Shown: positions 1 to 6,973 of the stretch, piece after piece
How the letters are laid out: every line of letters begins with the position of its first letter
Position numbering within the stretch: the stretch's first letter is position 1
NCBI GenBank assembly: GCA_041940305.1
Contig: JBGTSJ010000045.1
Location: forward strand, 1 to 19,672
Length of the DNA: 19,672 nt
DNA from: JBGTSJ01 sp041940305
GTDB taxonomy: Bacteria > Planctomycetota > Planctomycetia > Planctomycetales > Planctomycetaceae
Reading direction: 5' to 3'
Made by a program: the position numbers and the translations under genes
Notes under the pieces: model-generated
Databases searched by the model: none
The model's input: only the letters and a program-made list of their open reading frames with translations
Told to the model about the DNA's origin: nothing

Positions 1-1296
1 ATCGGCCTCAAGCAGACTCCCAACGGCATCGCCACAAACTCCGAAGGCGCGCGTCTGAGTGCGAACCGCATCGGCTACCCGGTGCTCGTGCGTCCCAGCT
101 TCGTCCTCGGCGGCCGCGCGATGGAGATCTGCTACGACGAGGCCCAGCTCAACCGGTACATGGACGAAGCCGTTGATGCGTCCCCCGATCACCCGGTGCT
201 CATCGACAAGTTCCTCGAAGACGCGATCGAAGTCGACGTCGACGCCGTCTCGGACGGCACGCTCACCCTTGTCGGCGGCGTGATGGAGCACATCGAGGAA
301 GCCGGCGTCCACAGCGGCGACTCCGCCTGTGCCCTGCCGCCGTATTCACTGCCCGATGTGGTGATCGAAGAAATCAAGCAGGCCACCTACTCGCTCGCCC
401 GCGAACTGAAGGTCGTCGGCCTGATGAACGTGCAGTATGCAGTGAAAGTCGAGGGATCAGGGAGCAGGGGGCAGGGATCAGAAGGTGGAGGATCGAGGAT
501 CGAGGATGGGGGATCGACGACGCAATCCTCGATCTTCAATCCGCAATCCTCGGCACGGTACACAGTATACGTGCTGGAAGTGAACCCCCGTGCCAGCCGC
601 ACCTCCCCGTTCGTCTCCAAGGCGACCGGCTTGTCGCTGGCCAAGATGGCGGCCAAGTGCATGGTTGGAGTCACGCTGGCCGACCAGGGCATCACCGAGG
701 AAGTCTGGCCGGCCCATACTTCGGTGAAGGAGAGCGTTTTCCCGTTCGCCCGGTTTGCGGGGGTCGACATCATCCTCGGCCCCGAGATGCGGTCCACCGG
801 CGAGGTGATGGGGATCGACGACACGTTTGAAGCAGCCTTTGCCAAGAGTCAGATCGCCGCCGGCATCGCCCTCCCCTCGTCCGGCAAGGTCTTCATCAGC
901 ATGGCCCGCCGGCACAAGCACGCGATCGTCGGAGCCGCGCGGACGCTGACAGAGCTGGGTTTCGACCTCGTCGCGACGTCGGGCACGGCACACGTGTTGC
1001 GCGAAGCGGGTCTCGAGGTCGAGACCGTCCGCAAGGTCCAGGAAGGCCGTCCGAACCTGCTCGACCTGATGGCGAACGGCGACGTCCAGCTGATCTTCAA
1101 CACCCCCAGCGGCAAAGGGGCCCGTACCGACGAAGGCCGCATCCGCGCGGCAGCCGTCACCTACGGCGTCCCCTGCGTCACTACCCTCCCCGGCTGCCTG
1201 GCGATGGTGCGAGCGCTCCAGCACCGCGCGTCCGACCCCACGCCGCGCGTGCGGGCCCTGCAGGAATGGGGACAATCAACAGCGGCCAGTTCGTAG
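1..1296 (+). CDS. carB: Carbamoyl-phosphate synthase large subunit, C-terminal part (5' end outside window)
   Basis: The frame is open from base 1, so the gene starts upstream; about 431 codons of the roughly 1,070 usual for CarB are present. The enzyme makes carbamoyl phosphate from bicarbonate, glutamine-derived ammonia and two ATP, feeding arginine and pyrimidine synthesis in the cytoplasm. Visible CarB hallmarks of the second ATP-grasp half are YPVLVRPSFVLGGRAMEI, HPVLIDKFLEDAIEVDVDA, EHIEEAGVHSGDSAC and the ATP/metal-binding EVNPRASRT...FVSKATG. The C-terminal allosteric MGS-like domain follows (FDLVATSGTAHVLREAGL, then NTPSGKGARTDEGRIRAAAV). The oddity is an in-frame stretch of about 38 residues rich in G, S, R and Q between LMNVQYAVK and VYVLEVNPRASRT, where other CarB proteins have a turn of two to five residues; it is encoded by repeat DNA. 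The gene stays open to the TAG at 1294-1296. Identity is very secure; whether the insertion is tolerated is inference. Confidence 0.97.
   Translation: MGLKQTPNGIATNSEGARLSANRIGYPVLVRPSFVLGGRAMEICYDEAQLNRYMDEAVDASPDHPVLIDKFLEDAIEVDVDAVSDGTLTLVGGVMEHIEEAGVHSGDSACALPPYSLPDVVIEEIKQATYSLARELKVVGLMNVQYAVKVEGSGSRGQGSEGGGSRIEDGGSTTQSSIFNPQSSARYTVYVLEVNPRASRTSPFVSKATGLSLAKMAAKCMVGVTLADQGITEEVWPAHTSVKESVFPFARFAGVDIILGPEMRSTGEVMGIDDTFEAAFAKSQIAAGIALPSSGKVFISMARRHKHAIVGAARTLTELGFDLVATSGTAHVLREAGLEVETVRKVQEGRPNLLDLMANGDVQLIFNTPSGKGARTDEGRIRAAAVTYGVPCVTTLPGCLAMVRALQHRASDPTPRVRALQEWGQSTAASS
448..566. repeat. Short-word repeat / imperfect hairpin inserted in frame in carB
   Basis: This stretch begins with repeats of GGGATCAG/GGAGCAGG (about 453-481). 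It continues with GAGGATC-type units (488-514) that are inversely repeated as ATCCTCGATC / CAATCCTC at 525-551. About 21 of 27 positions of the two arms pair, with a loop of about 10 bases. Both the composition and the hairpin are typical of intergenic repeats, yet here they lie inside a conserved enzyme gene, in frame and without a stop. Boundaries are estimated from where CarB similarity stops and resumes. Confidence 0.7.
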
Positions 1297-1346
1297 GCGC
1301 CGTCAACCGCTGGTGCCCCCTGAATCGCATGGTCTGGAGTCGCGAC

Positions 1347-1589
1347 ATGAGTGAGCGTCTTGGACCCGATCGCATGCTGTATCGTGAGCACCTTCGGTCG
1401 CTGACGCCGCAGCAGCGTCTGGAGAAAGCCTTCGCCCTGTCTGAGGCAACGCGTCAAGTCCTGCTCGACGGCATACGCGCCCGGTACCCCGATTCTTCGG
1501 ATGAGGAGATTCACGAATTGATGCTGGCGGTGGTATTCAAACGCAGCGAACAGGAACAGCGGCGACTTCGTGCAATGGGCTATGTCTGA
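1347..1589 (+). CDS. Small helical protein of unknown function (80 aa)
   Basis: I chose the ATG at 1347 because GGAG (1336-1339) lies 7 bases upstream; an in-frame ATG at 1266 would overlap the end of carB and lacks such a site. The product is charged and appears wholly helical, with no signal peptide or membrane segment. Its core, SLTPQQRLEKAFALSEATR followed by a GIRARYPDSSDEEIHELML segment, resembles a recurrent class of small planctomycete and cyanobacterial proteins (pattern: TPEQRLRKAFELSE, then F/LxxGLRxRFP, then a second amphipathic helix) that I know only as hypothetical. Its stop TGA (1587-1589) lies inside the start region of the next gene (ATGTCTGA overlap), so translation of the two is probably coupled. 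No function is proposed. Confidence 0.7.
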   Translation: MSERLGPDRMLYREHLRSLTPQQRLEKAFALSEATRQVLLDGIRARYPDSSDEEIHELMLAVVFKRSEQEQRRLRAMGYV

Positions 1590-2730
1590 TCTCCCCGCGA
1601 TCCTGGGTGGTTCGCCCGTCCGACCGGAAGGACCGCCGACGTGGCCGCTCGTTGACGACGCCGCGCGGGACGTGTTCGCACAGCTCGCTGCGGACGGTTC
1701 CTGGGGACGCTACCACGGCCCGCACTGCGAGGCGCTGATTGATGTACTGCAGCGGCAGTTCGGCGGCCACACTCCCCTGCTCTGCTCCAGCGGGACGGCG
1801 GCGGTGGAACTGGCGCTGCGCGGGGTGGGCGTGCAGTCGGGCGATGAGGTCATCCTCGCGGCGTACGATTTCAAGGCGAACTTAACCAACGTCCTCACAC
1901 TCGGCGCGACCCCGGTGCTGGCCGACATTCGCCGGGCGGACTGGCAACTCGACGTCGATCAGCTCGAAGCGGCCATCACTCCTCAGACGCGGGCCGTCAT
2001 CGCCAGCCATCTGCACGGCGGACTGGTGGACATGCCTCGCCTTCGCGACCTCGCCGACCGGCACGGATTCGCGATCGTCGAAGATGCCTGCCAATGTCCG
2101 GGGGCGATGATCGCCGGTCGTGCGGCGGGAACGTGGGGAGACGTGGGGGTGATCAGCTTCGGCGGCTCCAAGCTGCTGACGTCCGGCCGTGGCGGCGCGA
2201 TCCTCACGGATCGCGACGACGTCGCCCAGCGGATTCGCCTCTACACGCAACGAGGCAACGACGCCTATCCGCTCTCCGAGATGCAGGCGGCCGTACTCGT
2301 CCCGCAACTGCAGCAGCTCAGCGAACGCAACCAGCGGCGACAGCACAATGTTTCGCTGCTGCTGACGCTGCTGGCGAATGAACCGGGTCTCAGGATCGTG
2401 CAGTACGACGTCGAGCAGAGCTCACCGGCGTACTACAAAGTGGCCGTCGAGTACGACCCGACGGAGTTTCATGGCTTGCCGCGCGACCGGTTTGCAGAGG
2501 CGATGCGGGCCGAGGGGATCGCGCTCGATCCGGCCTTCCGCGCGTTGCATCTGACGCACGCCCGCCGTCGATTCCGCAGCAGCGGCGACCTCACGGCGGC
2601 CACACACATTGACGCCTCCGGTCTTACACTGCATCACCCGATCCTCCTGGGTGGGACGAACGACATAGCCCAGATTGTTGAAGCGGTTCGCAAAGTACGC
2701 ACAGCAGCTCAACAAGGTCAGCTTCTCTAA
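1582..2730 (+). CDS. DegT/DnrJ/EryC1/StrS-type PLP-dependent aminotransferase
   Basis: The product is 382 aa, normal for this fold-type I PLP family, which aminates keto-sugars or related ketones for cell-envelope sugars and secondary metabolites. Motifs seen are SSGTAA (69-74, phosphate-binding), DEVI with a following AYDFKAN (88-100), a conserved IVEDACQ (165-171, Asp contacting the pyridine nitrogen), and ISFGGSKLLTSGRGG with K197 as the likely Schiff-base lysine. A late HHP (near 353) matches the family's C-terminal part. The start ATG at 1582 overlaps the preceding 80-aa gene by 8 bases; a GTG at 1570 is possible but has no better ribosome site. No sugar-nucleotide synthesis genes lie nearby, so the substrate cannot be deduced; members of the AHBA-synthase branch are an alternative. 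Confidence 0.9.
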   Translation: MSDLPAILGGSPVRPEGPPTWPLVDDAARDVFAQLAADGSWGRYHGPHCEALIDVLQRQFGGHTPLLCSSGTAAVELALRGVGVQSGDEVILAAYDFKANLTNVLTLGATPVLADIRRADWQLDVDQLEAAITPQTRAVIASHLHGGLVDMPRLRDLADRHGFAIVEDACQCPGAMIAGRAAGTWGDVGVISFGGSKLLTSGRGGAILTDRDDVAQRIRLYTQRGNDAYPLSEMQAAVLVPQLQQLSERNQRRQHNVSLLLTLLANEPGLRIVQYDVEQSSPAYYKVAVEYDPTEFHGLPRDRFAEAMRAEGIALDPAFRALHLTHARRRFRSSGDLTAATHIDASGLTLHHPILLGGTNDIAQIVEAVRKVRTAAQQGQLL

Positions 2731-2871
2731 CTGGACCGCGGCCGATGTCCAGCGTCGCAGCAGTGGATTGACGCAGCGTGGCATTCGGAGAGACTTGTCC
2801 CGAGAATGACCGTTGACTCGCGTAACTCGCGGAGCGGGTTGCCTTCATTGGCCTGCACCAGTCAGGATCAC

Positions 2872-3432
2872 ATGTTCGACTTTTCCTCGAAGTTCGAGGC
2901 CGGGCTGCCTTACTCGGCGTTCCTCGAAAAATATGCGTCCTCCGAACAACGGCGGCGTTGGGATGACTTCCATGCGACCGTCACGCTGAACAATGATCAG
3001 CGGGCGCTGCTGCAGAGCTGGACGCGGTCGACGAAGGTCATCGTGGCCGCCGGAACCTGGTGCGGCGACTGCGTCAACCAATGCCCGATCTTCGAGTGCT
3101 TCGCGGCCGTGTGCCCGCAGCTCGACATCCGCTACTTTGATCGCGATGACCATCCCGACCTGATGGCCGAACTCTCGATCTGCGGCGGCGCGCGTGTCCC
3201 GTCGGTGCTCTTCCTCAGCGAGGACGGACATGTCTGCGGCAGATACGGCGACCGCACCCTCTCGAAGTACCGCAGCGTCGTCGCCAACCTGACCGGCGCG
3301 GCCTGCCCGACCGGCCTCGTCCACGAAGGCTCGCTCACCGAGCAGGTCGTCCAGGATTGGCTCGATGAGTTCGAGCGCATCCAGTGGATGCTCCGGACAT
3401 CGTCCCGCCTGCGGCAGCTGCACGGCGACTGA
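2872..3432 (+). CDS. Thioredoxin-like protein with WCGDC active site
   Basis: The product is 186 aa with no signal peptide, so probably cytoplasmic. After about 50 residues of a helical N-terminal extension comes a thioredoxin fold: strand KVIVAAG, active-site WCGDC (63-67), and the cis-proline loop ARVPSVLFL with P110. The CGDC variant is known from thioredoxin-family proteins of Bacteroidetes, Bacillus and planctomycetes, whose partners are mostly unknown. It is unusually rich in cysteine (64, 67, 71, 76, 81, 104, 122, 145), which could mean metal binding or extra disulfides. I chose ATG 2872 because AGGA sits 5 bases upstream; an in-frame ATG at 2806 would add 22 residues of low-quality sequence. 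It follows the aminotransferase by 141 bases, and an inverted repeat follows its stop. Confidence 0.85.
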   Translation: MFDFSSKFEAGLPYSAFLEKYASSEQRRRWDDFHATVTLNNDQRALLQSWTRSTKVIVAAGTWCGDCVNQCPIFECFAAVCPQLDIRYFDRDDHPDLMAELSICGGARVPSVLFLSEDGHVCGRYGDRTLSKYRSVVANLTGAACPTGLVHEGSLTEQVVQDWLDEFERIQWMLRTSSRLRQLHGD

Positions 3433-3447
3433 CTTGCATTGCCGCGC

Positions 3448-3480
3448 GAAACCCGGTTTCTTTTAGAGAAACCGGGTTTC
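3448..3480. terminator. Perfect 14-bp inverted repeat after the thioredoxin-like gene
   Basis: GAAACCCGGTTTCT (3448-3461) and AGAAACCGGGTTTC (3467-3480) are exact reverse complements with a 5-base loop. It begins 15 bases after the stop of the thioredoxin-like gene. The loop is T-rich but there is no U-tract after the stem, so termination is inferred. Nearly the same word (AGAAACCCGGTTTCT) occurs as a dispersed repeat in several cyanobacteria and planctomycetes as I recall, so this may be a genome-wide repeat used as a terminator. Confidence 0.6.
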
Positions 3481-3517
3481 TGGATTCCCACCCCGACCCA
3501 CCACAAAGGCCCGCCGC

Positions 3518-4678
3518 ATGCGCCCCCTCGTTGCTGTTCTCGCCCTGATTCTCATCGCCGCTCCGGCCACTGCTGACGAAGTGCGGCTCACGCGCAATGA
3601 AAACACGGTCAAGATCACGATCGGCGACGAAGCGTTCGCCGTTTACCACCTGGGTCAGGGGTATCGTAAGCCGTTCCTGTTTCCGATTGGAGCGCCGGGC
3701 GGAATCGAACGACTCGAGAAAGAACTGAACGAGCCGCCGGAAGACGAGTTCGCTCCCGGAAATAAAGTTTACGTCGTCCAGGAGGACGCCGAGCTCAAAA
3801 CCGACGGCGAGGCGGCGACGGCGGCCTTCGGGGCCATTCTTGACATCAGTGAGGTCCAGCGCCCCTGGTTGCGGATCAAGGACACGGACGCCTGGGTCAA
3901 CCAGGCCGACGTCATCCCGCTAAAGTCGATGGTGACCCGCGTGATCGAAGCGGATCCCCCGACGGGACTGGACCGCGCCCATCCCCGGTATTACGACCAC
4001 CCGCATCACAAGGGAGCGTGGCTGTCCATCGACGAAGTCAACGGCATCGAGTTCTGGGCTGAAAAAGGGGAAATCCGCAACACGGGTCTCGAAGCCAGCG
4101 AGCAGCCCGGGGGATCCGCCCAGCTGAAGTTGACCAACCAATGGCTCGGCGAGGATGGCAATTCGCTCGTCAACGAGCACACGACGATCACAATCTATCC
4201 CGACCGGCTGCTGGCCTACGACATCGAATTTGAGGCCGCCGACACGCCTGTGACGTTTGGCGATACCAAGGAGGGACTGTTCGCCATCCGCCTGCCCAAC
4301 AGCATGCGCGAGTTTGTCAGCCAGGCCCCCGTCGTCAACGAGGAGGGTGTCGCCGGCTCGGCCGCACTGTGGGGCAAGCCCTCCGCCTGGATCGACTACA
4401 CGGGGCCCATCGCCGGAGAGACGTACGGCGTCACGCTAATGGACCATCCCGACAATTTCCGGCCCTCGAGGTACCACGTCCGCGATTACGGACTGTTCGC
4501 CATCAACCCGTTCGGCGAAAAAGCGTACAGCGGCGGTGCGGAGGAAGCGAAGCCGGTCACGCTGCAACCCGGAGAAAAACTGGACCTGCGCTACGGACTG
4601 TATATCCACGCGGGCAGCACGGAGGACGCCGGCGTTAAAGACCGGTATGCCCGGTTCGTCGAATTGCCGCGGCCATAG
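3518..4678 (+). CDS. Secreted DUF6807 (PmoA-like) protein with inserted SH3-like domain
   Basis: The product is 386 aa with a clear Sec signal peptide (residues 1-19, ending ATA before DE), so it is exported. The family hallmark is YYDHPHHKGAWLSIDEVNG (159-177) followed by FWAEKGEI, as in DUF6807 proteins that databases often call PmoA although no methane oxidation is implied. The fold is thought to be a carbohydrate-binding or mutarotase-like beta sandwich; the reaction is not established. Between the usual KPFLFPIGAPGG (51-62) and MVTRVIEADPP (138-148) lies an extra segment of about 75 residues. Part of it (81-136: KVYVVQEDAELKTDGE... FGAILDISEV..PWLRIKD..AWVNQADVIPL) reads as a bacterial SH3-like domain. 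It leads a co-directional trio with the SMP-30-like and isomerase-like genes. The family call is strong and the SH3 call moderate. Confidence 0.85.
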   Translation: MRPLVAVLALILIAAPATADEVRLTRNENTVKITIGDEAFAVYHLGQGYRKPFLFPIGAPGGIERLEKELNEPPEDEFAPGNKVYVVQEDAELKTDGEAATAAFGAILDISEVQRPWLRIKDTDAWVNQADVIPLKSMVTRVIEADPPTGLDRAHPRYYDHPHHKGAWLSIDEVNGIEFWAEKGEIRNTGLEASEQPGGSAQLKLTNQWLGEDGNSLVNEHTTITIYPDRLLAYDIEFEAADTPVTFGDTKEGLFAIRLPNSMREFVSQAPVVNEEGVAGSAALWGKPSAWIDYTGPIAGETYGVTLMDHPDNFRPSRYHVRDYGLFAINPFGEKAYSGGAEEAKPVTLQPGEKLDLRYGLYIHAGSTEDAGVKDRYARFVELPRP

Positions 4679-4759
4679 AAACCGTCACGCTCGACTTCGT
4701 ATTCGAATGCTGCACTGTGCCGCTGATCTCAAACTGTCCTCGTCGGAGAACATTGCATC

Positions 4760-5785
4760 ATGACGCGGTTTGCAAGTCGGATTGGTGTTCTGGTTGCGGC
4801 CGCAATGTTCGCCGCGCCGCTCCCTGCTGCTGAGCCGGCGGCGCCCACGGGCGACCCCTCCATCCTTCCGGACGATGTGCGGCTCGAGGAACTCTGGAAC
4901 GAGGGCGCATTCACGGAGGGCGTGGCAGTCGACAACGAGGGCAAGATCTATTTCAGCGACATCACCAGCGACGAGTCCCCGGGCAAGGTCTACAAGTTCG
5001 ATCCGGAAACAAAGGAAACCTCCGTCTACTGTGCCGAAAGCCGCAAGAGCAACGGCCTGATGTTCACGCGCGACGGCCGGCTCATCGCCGCCTGCGGAGC
5101 GAACTACGGCGGACAATGCCTCGCCGAAGTTACAACCGACGGAAACGTGATCTGTCTTGCGACCGAGTATGAAGGCAAGCGGTTTAACGCCCCCAACGAT
5201 CTGGTCATCCATCCCAAAGGCTGGATCTACTTCAGCGATCCGCGCTACCTCGGGCCGGAGCCGCTGGAGATCGACGTGATGTCCGTCTATCGCTACGACC
5301 CCGATGGCGGCGGCGTCACCCGCGTCACCCGTGACATCACCAAACCGAACGGCGTCGTCCTCTCGCCCGACGCCGCCACGCTCTATGTCGCTGAAACCGA
5401 CAATCGCTCGATCGGTCCCCAGCAGCCGGCCCCCGATGGCGCCATGCTCCGCATGACGCTCAACGCCTTTCCCGTCAAATCCGACGGCTCGCTCGGCCCG
5501 AAGCAGGTCCTCGTCAATTTCGGCCAGAATCTCGGCATCGACGGCATGACGGTCGACGTCGAGGGACACATCTACGCGGCCGTGCGCAGTGCCGACCGCT
5601 ACGGCATCCGCGTCTATTCCCCCGACGGCGAAGAACTCGCCAGCATCCCGACCCCGGACCTGCCGACCAACTGCTGCTTCGGCCGCGGCGACGAAGCCTC
5701 CATGCTTTACGTCACCGCCGGAACCGGCCTGTACCGGATTCCATTGAAGATCGCCGGCTACCATCCCGCGACGGCTGACCAGTAA
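4760..5785 (+). CDS. Exported SMP-30/gluconolactonase-like beta-propeller
   Basis: The product is 341 aa with a signal peptide (about residues 1-24, ending LPAAEP). It belongs to the SMP-30/gluconolactonase/LRE family, six-bladed propellers that use one divalent metal to hydrolyse sugar lactones and similar esters. Blade motifs and probable metal ligands are visible: EGVAVDNEGKIYFSD, RFNAPNDLVIHPKGWIYFSDP, TKPNGVVLSPDAATLYVAET and LGIDGMTVDVEGHIYAAVR, giving the usual Glu, Asn and Asp. It lies 81 bases after the DUF6807 gene and 8 bases before the isomerase-like gene, implying one transcript and a shared pathway. The exact lactone substrate cannot be read from sequence. Confidence 0.9.
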   Translation: MTRFASRIGVLVAAAMFAAPLPAAEPAAPTGDPSILPDDVRLEELWNEGAFTEGVAVDNEGKIYFSDITSDESPGKVYKFDPETKETSVYCAESRKSNGLMFTRDGRLIAACGANYGGQCLAEVTTDGNVICLATEYEGKRFNAPNDLVIHPKGWIYFSDPRYLGPEPLEIDVMSVYRYDPDGGGVTRVTRDITKPNGVVLSPDAATLYVAETDNRSIGPQQPAPDGAMLRMTLNAFPVKSDGSLGPKQVLVNFGQNLGIDGMTVDVEGHIYAAVRSADRYGIRVYSPDGEELASIPTPDLPTNCCFGRGDEASMLYVTAGTGLYRIPLKIAGYHPATADQ

Positions 5786-5793
5786 GACCGACC

Positions 5794-6735
5794 ATGTTGT
5801 CTCGCCGACAGATGCTCCAGTCCGCCGCCGCACTCGGCAGCGCCACCCTCCTCTCACAGGGCCGCGCGGACGATCTGTCGTCCGTTCTGGCTCTGGCCGA
5901 GTTCCCTCCCAACCGCATCGCCGTCTCCACCTACTCTTACTGGCGATTCCGAGAAGACTCGAAGCTCTCCATCGAGGAGTGCATCGACCTCGCGGCGGAT
6001 GCCGGATTCGACGGCGTGGAAGTGCTTCACATCCAGATGCAGGACGATTCCAACGCAGCGTTGCAGCGGATCAAGCAGCGCGCGTTCCGTCGTGGCCTCG
6101 ACCTGTGCGGGTTCTCGACTCACCAGGGGTTTGTCTCTCCGGACAAGGCCGTTCGTCAGAGGAACATCGACCATACGATCCGCTGCATCGAGATCGCGTA
6201 CGCACTCGGCATTCCCACGATGCGGGTCAACACCGGCCGCTGGGGCACGATCGGCGACTTCAACGCGCTGATGGCCGCCAAAGGGATCGAGCCGAACCTT
6301 GAGGGCTTCACTGACGACGAAGGCTTCCAGTGGGTCATCGACAGCCTGACCGAATGCCTGCCCAGAGCTGAAGAGTGCGGCGTCGTTCTCGGCCTGGAGA
6401 ATCACTGGGGCCTGGGCCGCACGGCCGAAGGGGTCCTGCGCGTCGTCGATGCGATCAACTCCCCCTGGCTGCAGGTCACGCTCGACACCGGCAACTTCCT
6501 CGAGCGCGAGTACGAGCAGATGGAATTGCTCGCCCCCCGCGCCGTCCTCGTACAGGCCAAGACCTACCAGGGCGGCGGCACATGGTACACGCTCGACCTG
6601 GATTACGAGCGGATCGCCCGCATCATCCGCGGAGCAGGATTCAAGGGTTACGTGTCGCTGGAATTTGAAGGCCAGGCGGAGGCGGCCGCTGCGGTCCCGC
6701 AAAGCCTTGCCTTGCTCCGCGACGCCTTCCGGTAG
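5794..6735 (+). CDS. Tat-exported sugar phosphate isomerase/epimerase-like TIM barrel
   Basis: The product is 313 aa. The N-terminus MLSRRQMLQSAAALGSATLL has the SRRxxL pattern of a twin-arginine signal, which suggests folded, metal-loaded export. The rest is a xylose-isomerase-like (AP endonuclease 2 fold) barrel: SIEECIDLAADAGFDGVEVL, LGIPTMRVNTGRWG, VVLGLENHWGLG (metal Glu), LQVTLDTGNF (metal Asp) and GYVSLEFEG (last metal Glu). At the position where relatives usually carry a metal-binding His (HxKD), this one reads VQAKT, with Gln in place of His; relatives in planctomycetes may share this. The start ATG is 8 bases after the propeller stop, so translation is likely coupled. Substrate is unknown; oxidised sugars or inositols are handled by relatives. 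Confidence 0.88.
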   Translation: MLSRRQMLQSAAALGSATLLSQGRADDLSSVLALAEFPPNRIAVSTYSYWRFREDSKLSIEECIDLAADAGFDGVEVLHIQMQDDSNAALQRIKQRAFRRGLDLCGFSTHQGFVSPDKAVRQRNIDHTIRCIEIAYALGIPTMRVNTGRWGTIGDFNALMAAKGIEPNLEGFTDDEGFQWVIDSLTECLPRAEECGVVLGLENHWGLGRTAEGVLRVVDAINSPWLQVTLDTGNFLEREYEQMELLAPRAVLVQAKTYQGGGTWYTLDLDYERIARIIRGAGFKGYVSLEFEGQAEAAAAVPQSLALLRDAFR

Positions 6736-6973
6736 GCCCGCTTGGCCTGGAGGGGAGGCAATTCTCGCTAAACTCGCGGCCTCATCCCGTTCTGAGCATT
6801 GCGCTGACGGCAACTCTTCTCTGGACACATCTTCTTTTGCAGATGCGATTTCCGGAGATTCTGTAAGATGAGAGGGTTGTACTTGTGACGAAGGTGTATT
6901 AGATTGCTACGGTCCTGTCGACTTCTGTCTCGGACTCAGTTAACCCATTTCTTTCTCGTGCGGAGTGCTCCCT
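6736..6973. other. Intergenic region upstream of the first DUF1559 gene
   Basis: These 238 bases contain no convincing gene. They are more AT-rich toward the right and presumably hold the promoter of the DUF1559 gene. TTGTAC and TATTAG hexamers occur near 6879 and 6897, but their spacing is shorter than a standard sigma-70 promoter, so I do not call one. GGAG at 6962-6965 is the ribosome site of the next gene. Confidence 0.4.

Noticed and set aside
448..566. Frameshift or intron in carB
   Set aside because: The CarB frame is the same on both sides and stays open through the insert, so neither is needed.
478..1275. Long open frame on the minus strand across carB
   Set aside because: It is antisense to a clearly conserved gene; the protein is Arg/Gly/Asp-rich with no motifs, as expected of a GC-rich mirror frame.
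2731..2752. CTGGAC / GTCCAG hairpin directly after the aminotransferase stop
   Set aside because: Only a 6-bp stem with a 10-base loop and no T-run; too weak to call a terminator.
4685..5857. 390-codon open frame on the minus strand across the SMP-30-like gene
   Set aside because: The plus strand encodes a propeller with signal peptide and metal ligands; the antisense product has no recognisable domain.
5854..6828. 324-codon minus-strand frame across the isomerase-like gene
   Set aside because: Mirror of a conserved TIM-barrel gene in high-GC DNA; no ribosome site or motif.
6879..6902. Promoter upstream of the first DUF1559 gene
   Set aside because: Hexamers TTGTAC and TATTAG are only about 12-14 bases apart, too short for a standard sigma-70 promoter.
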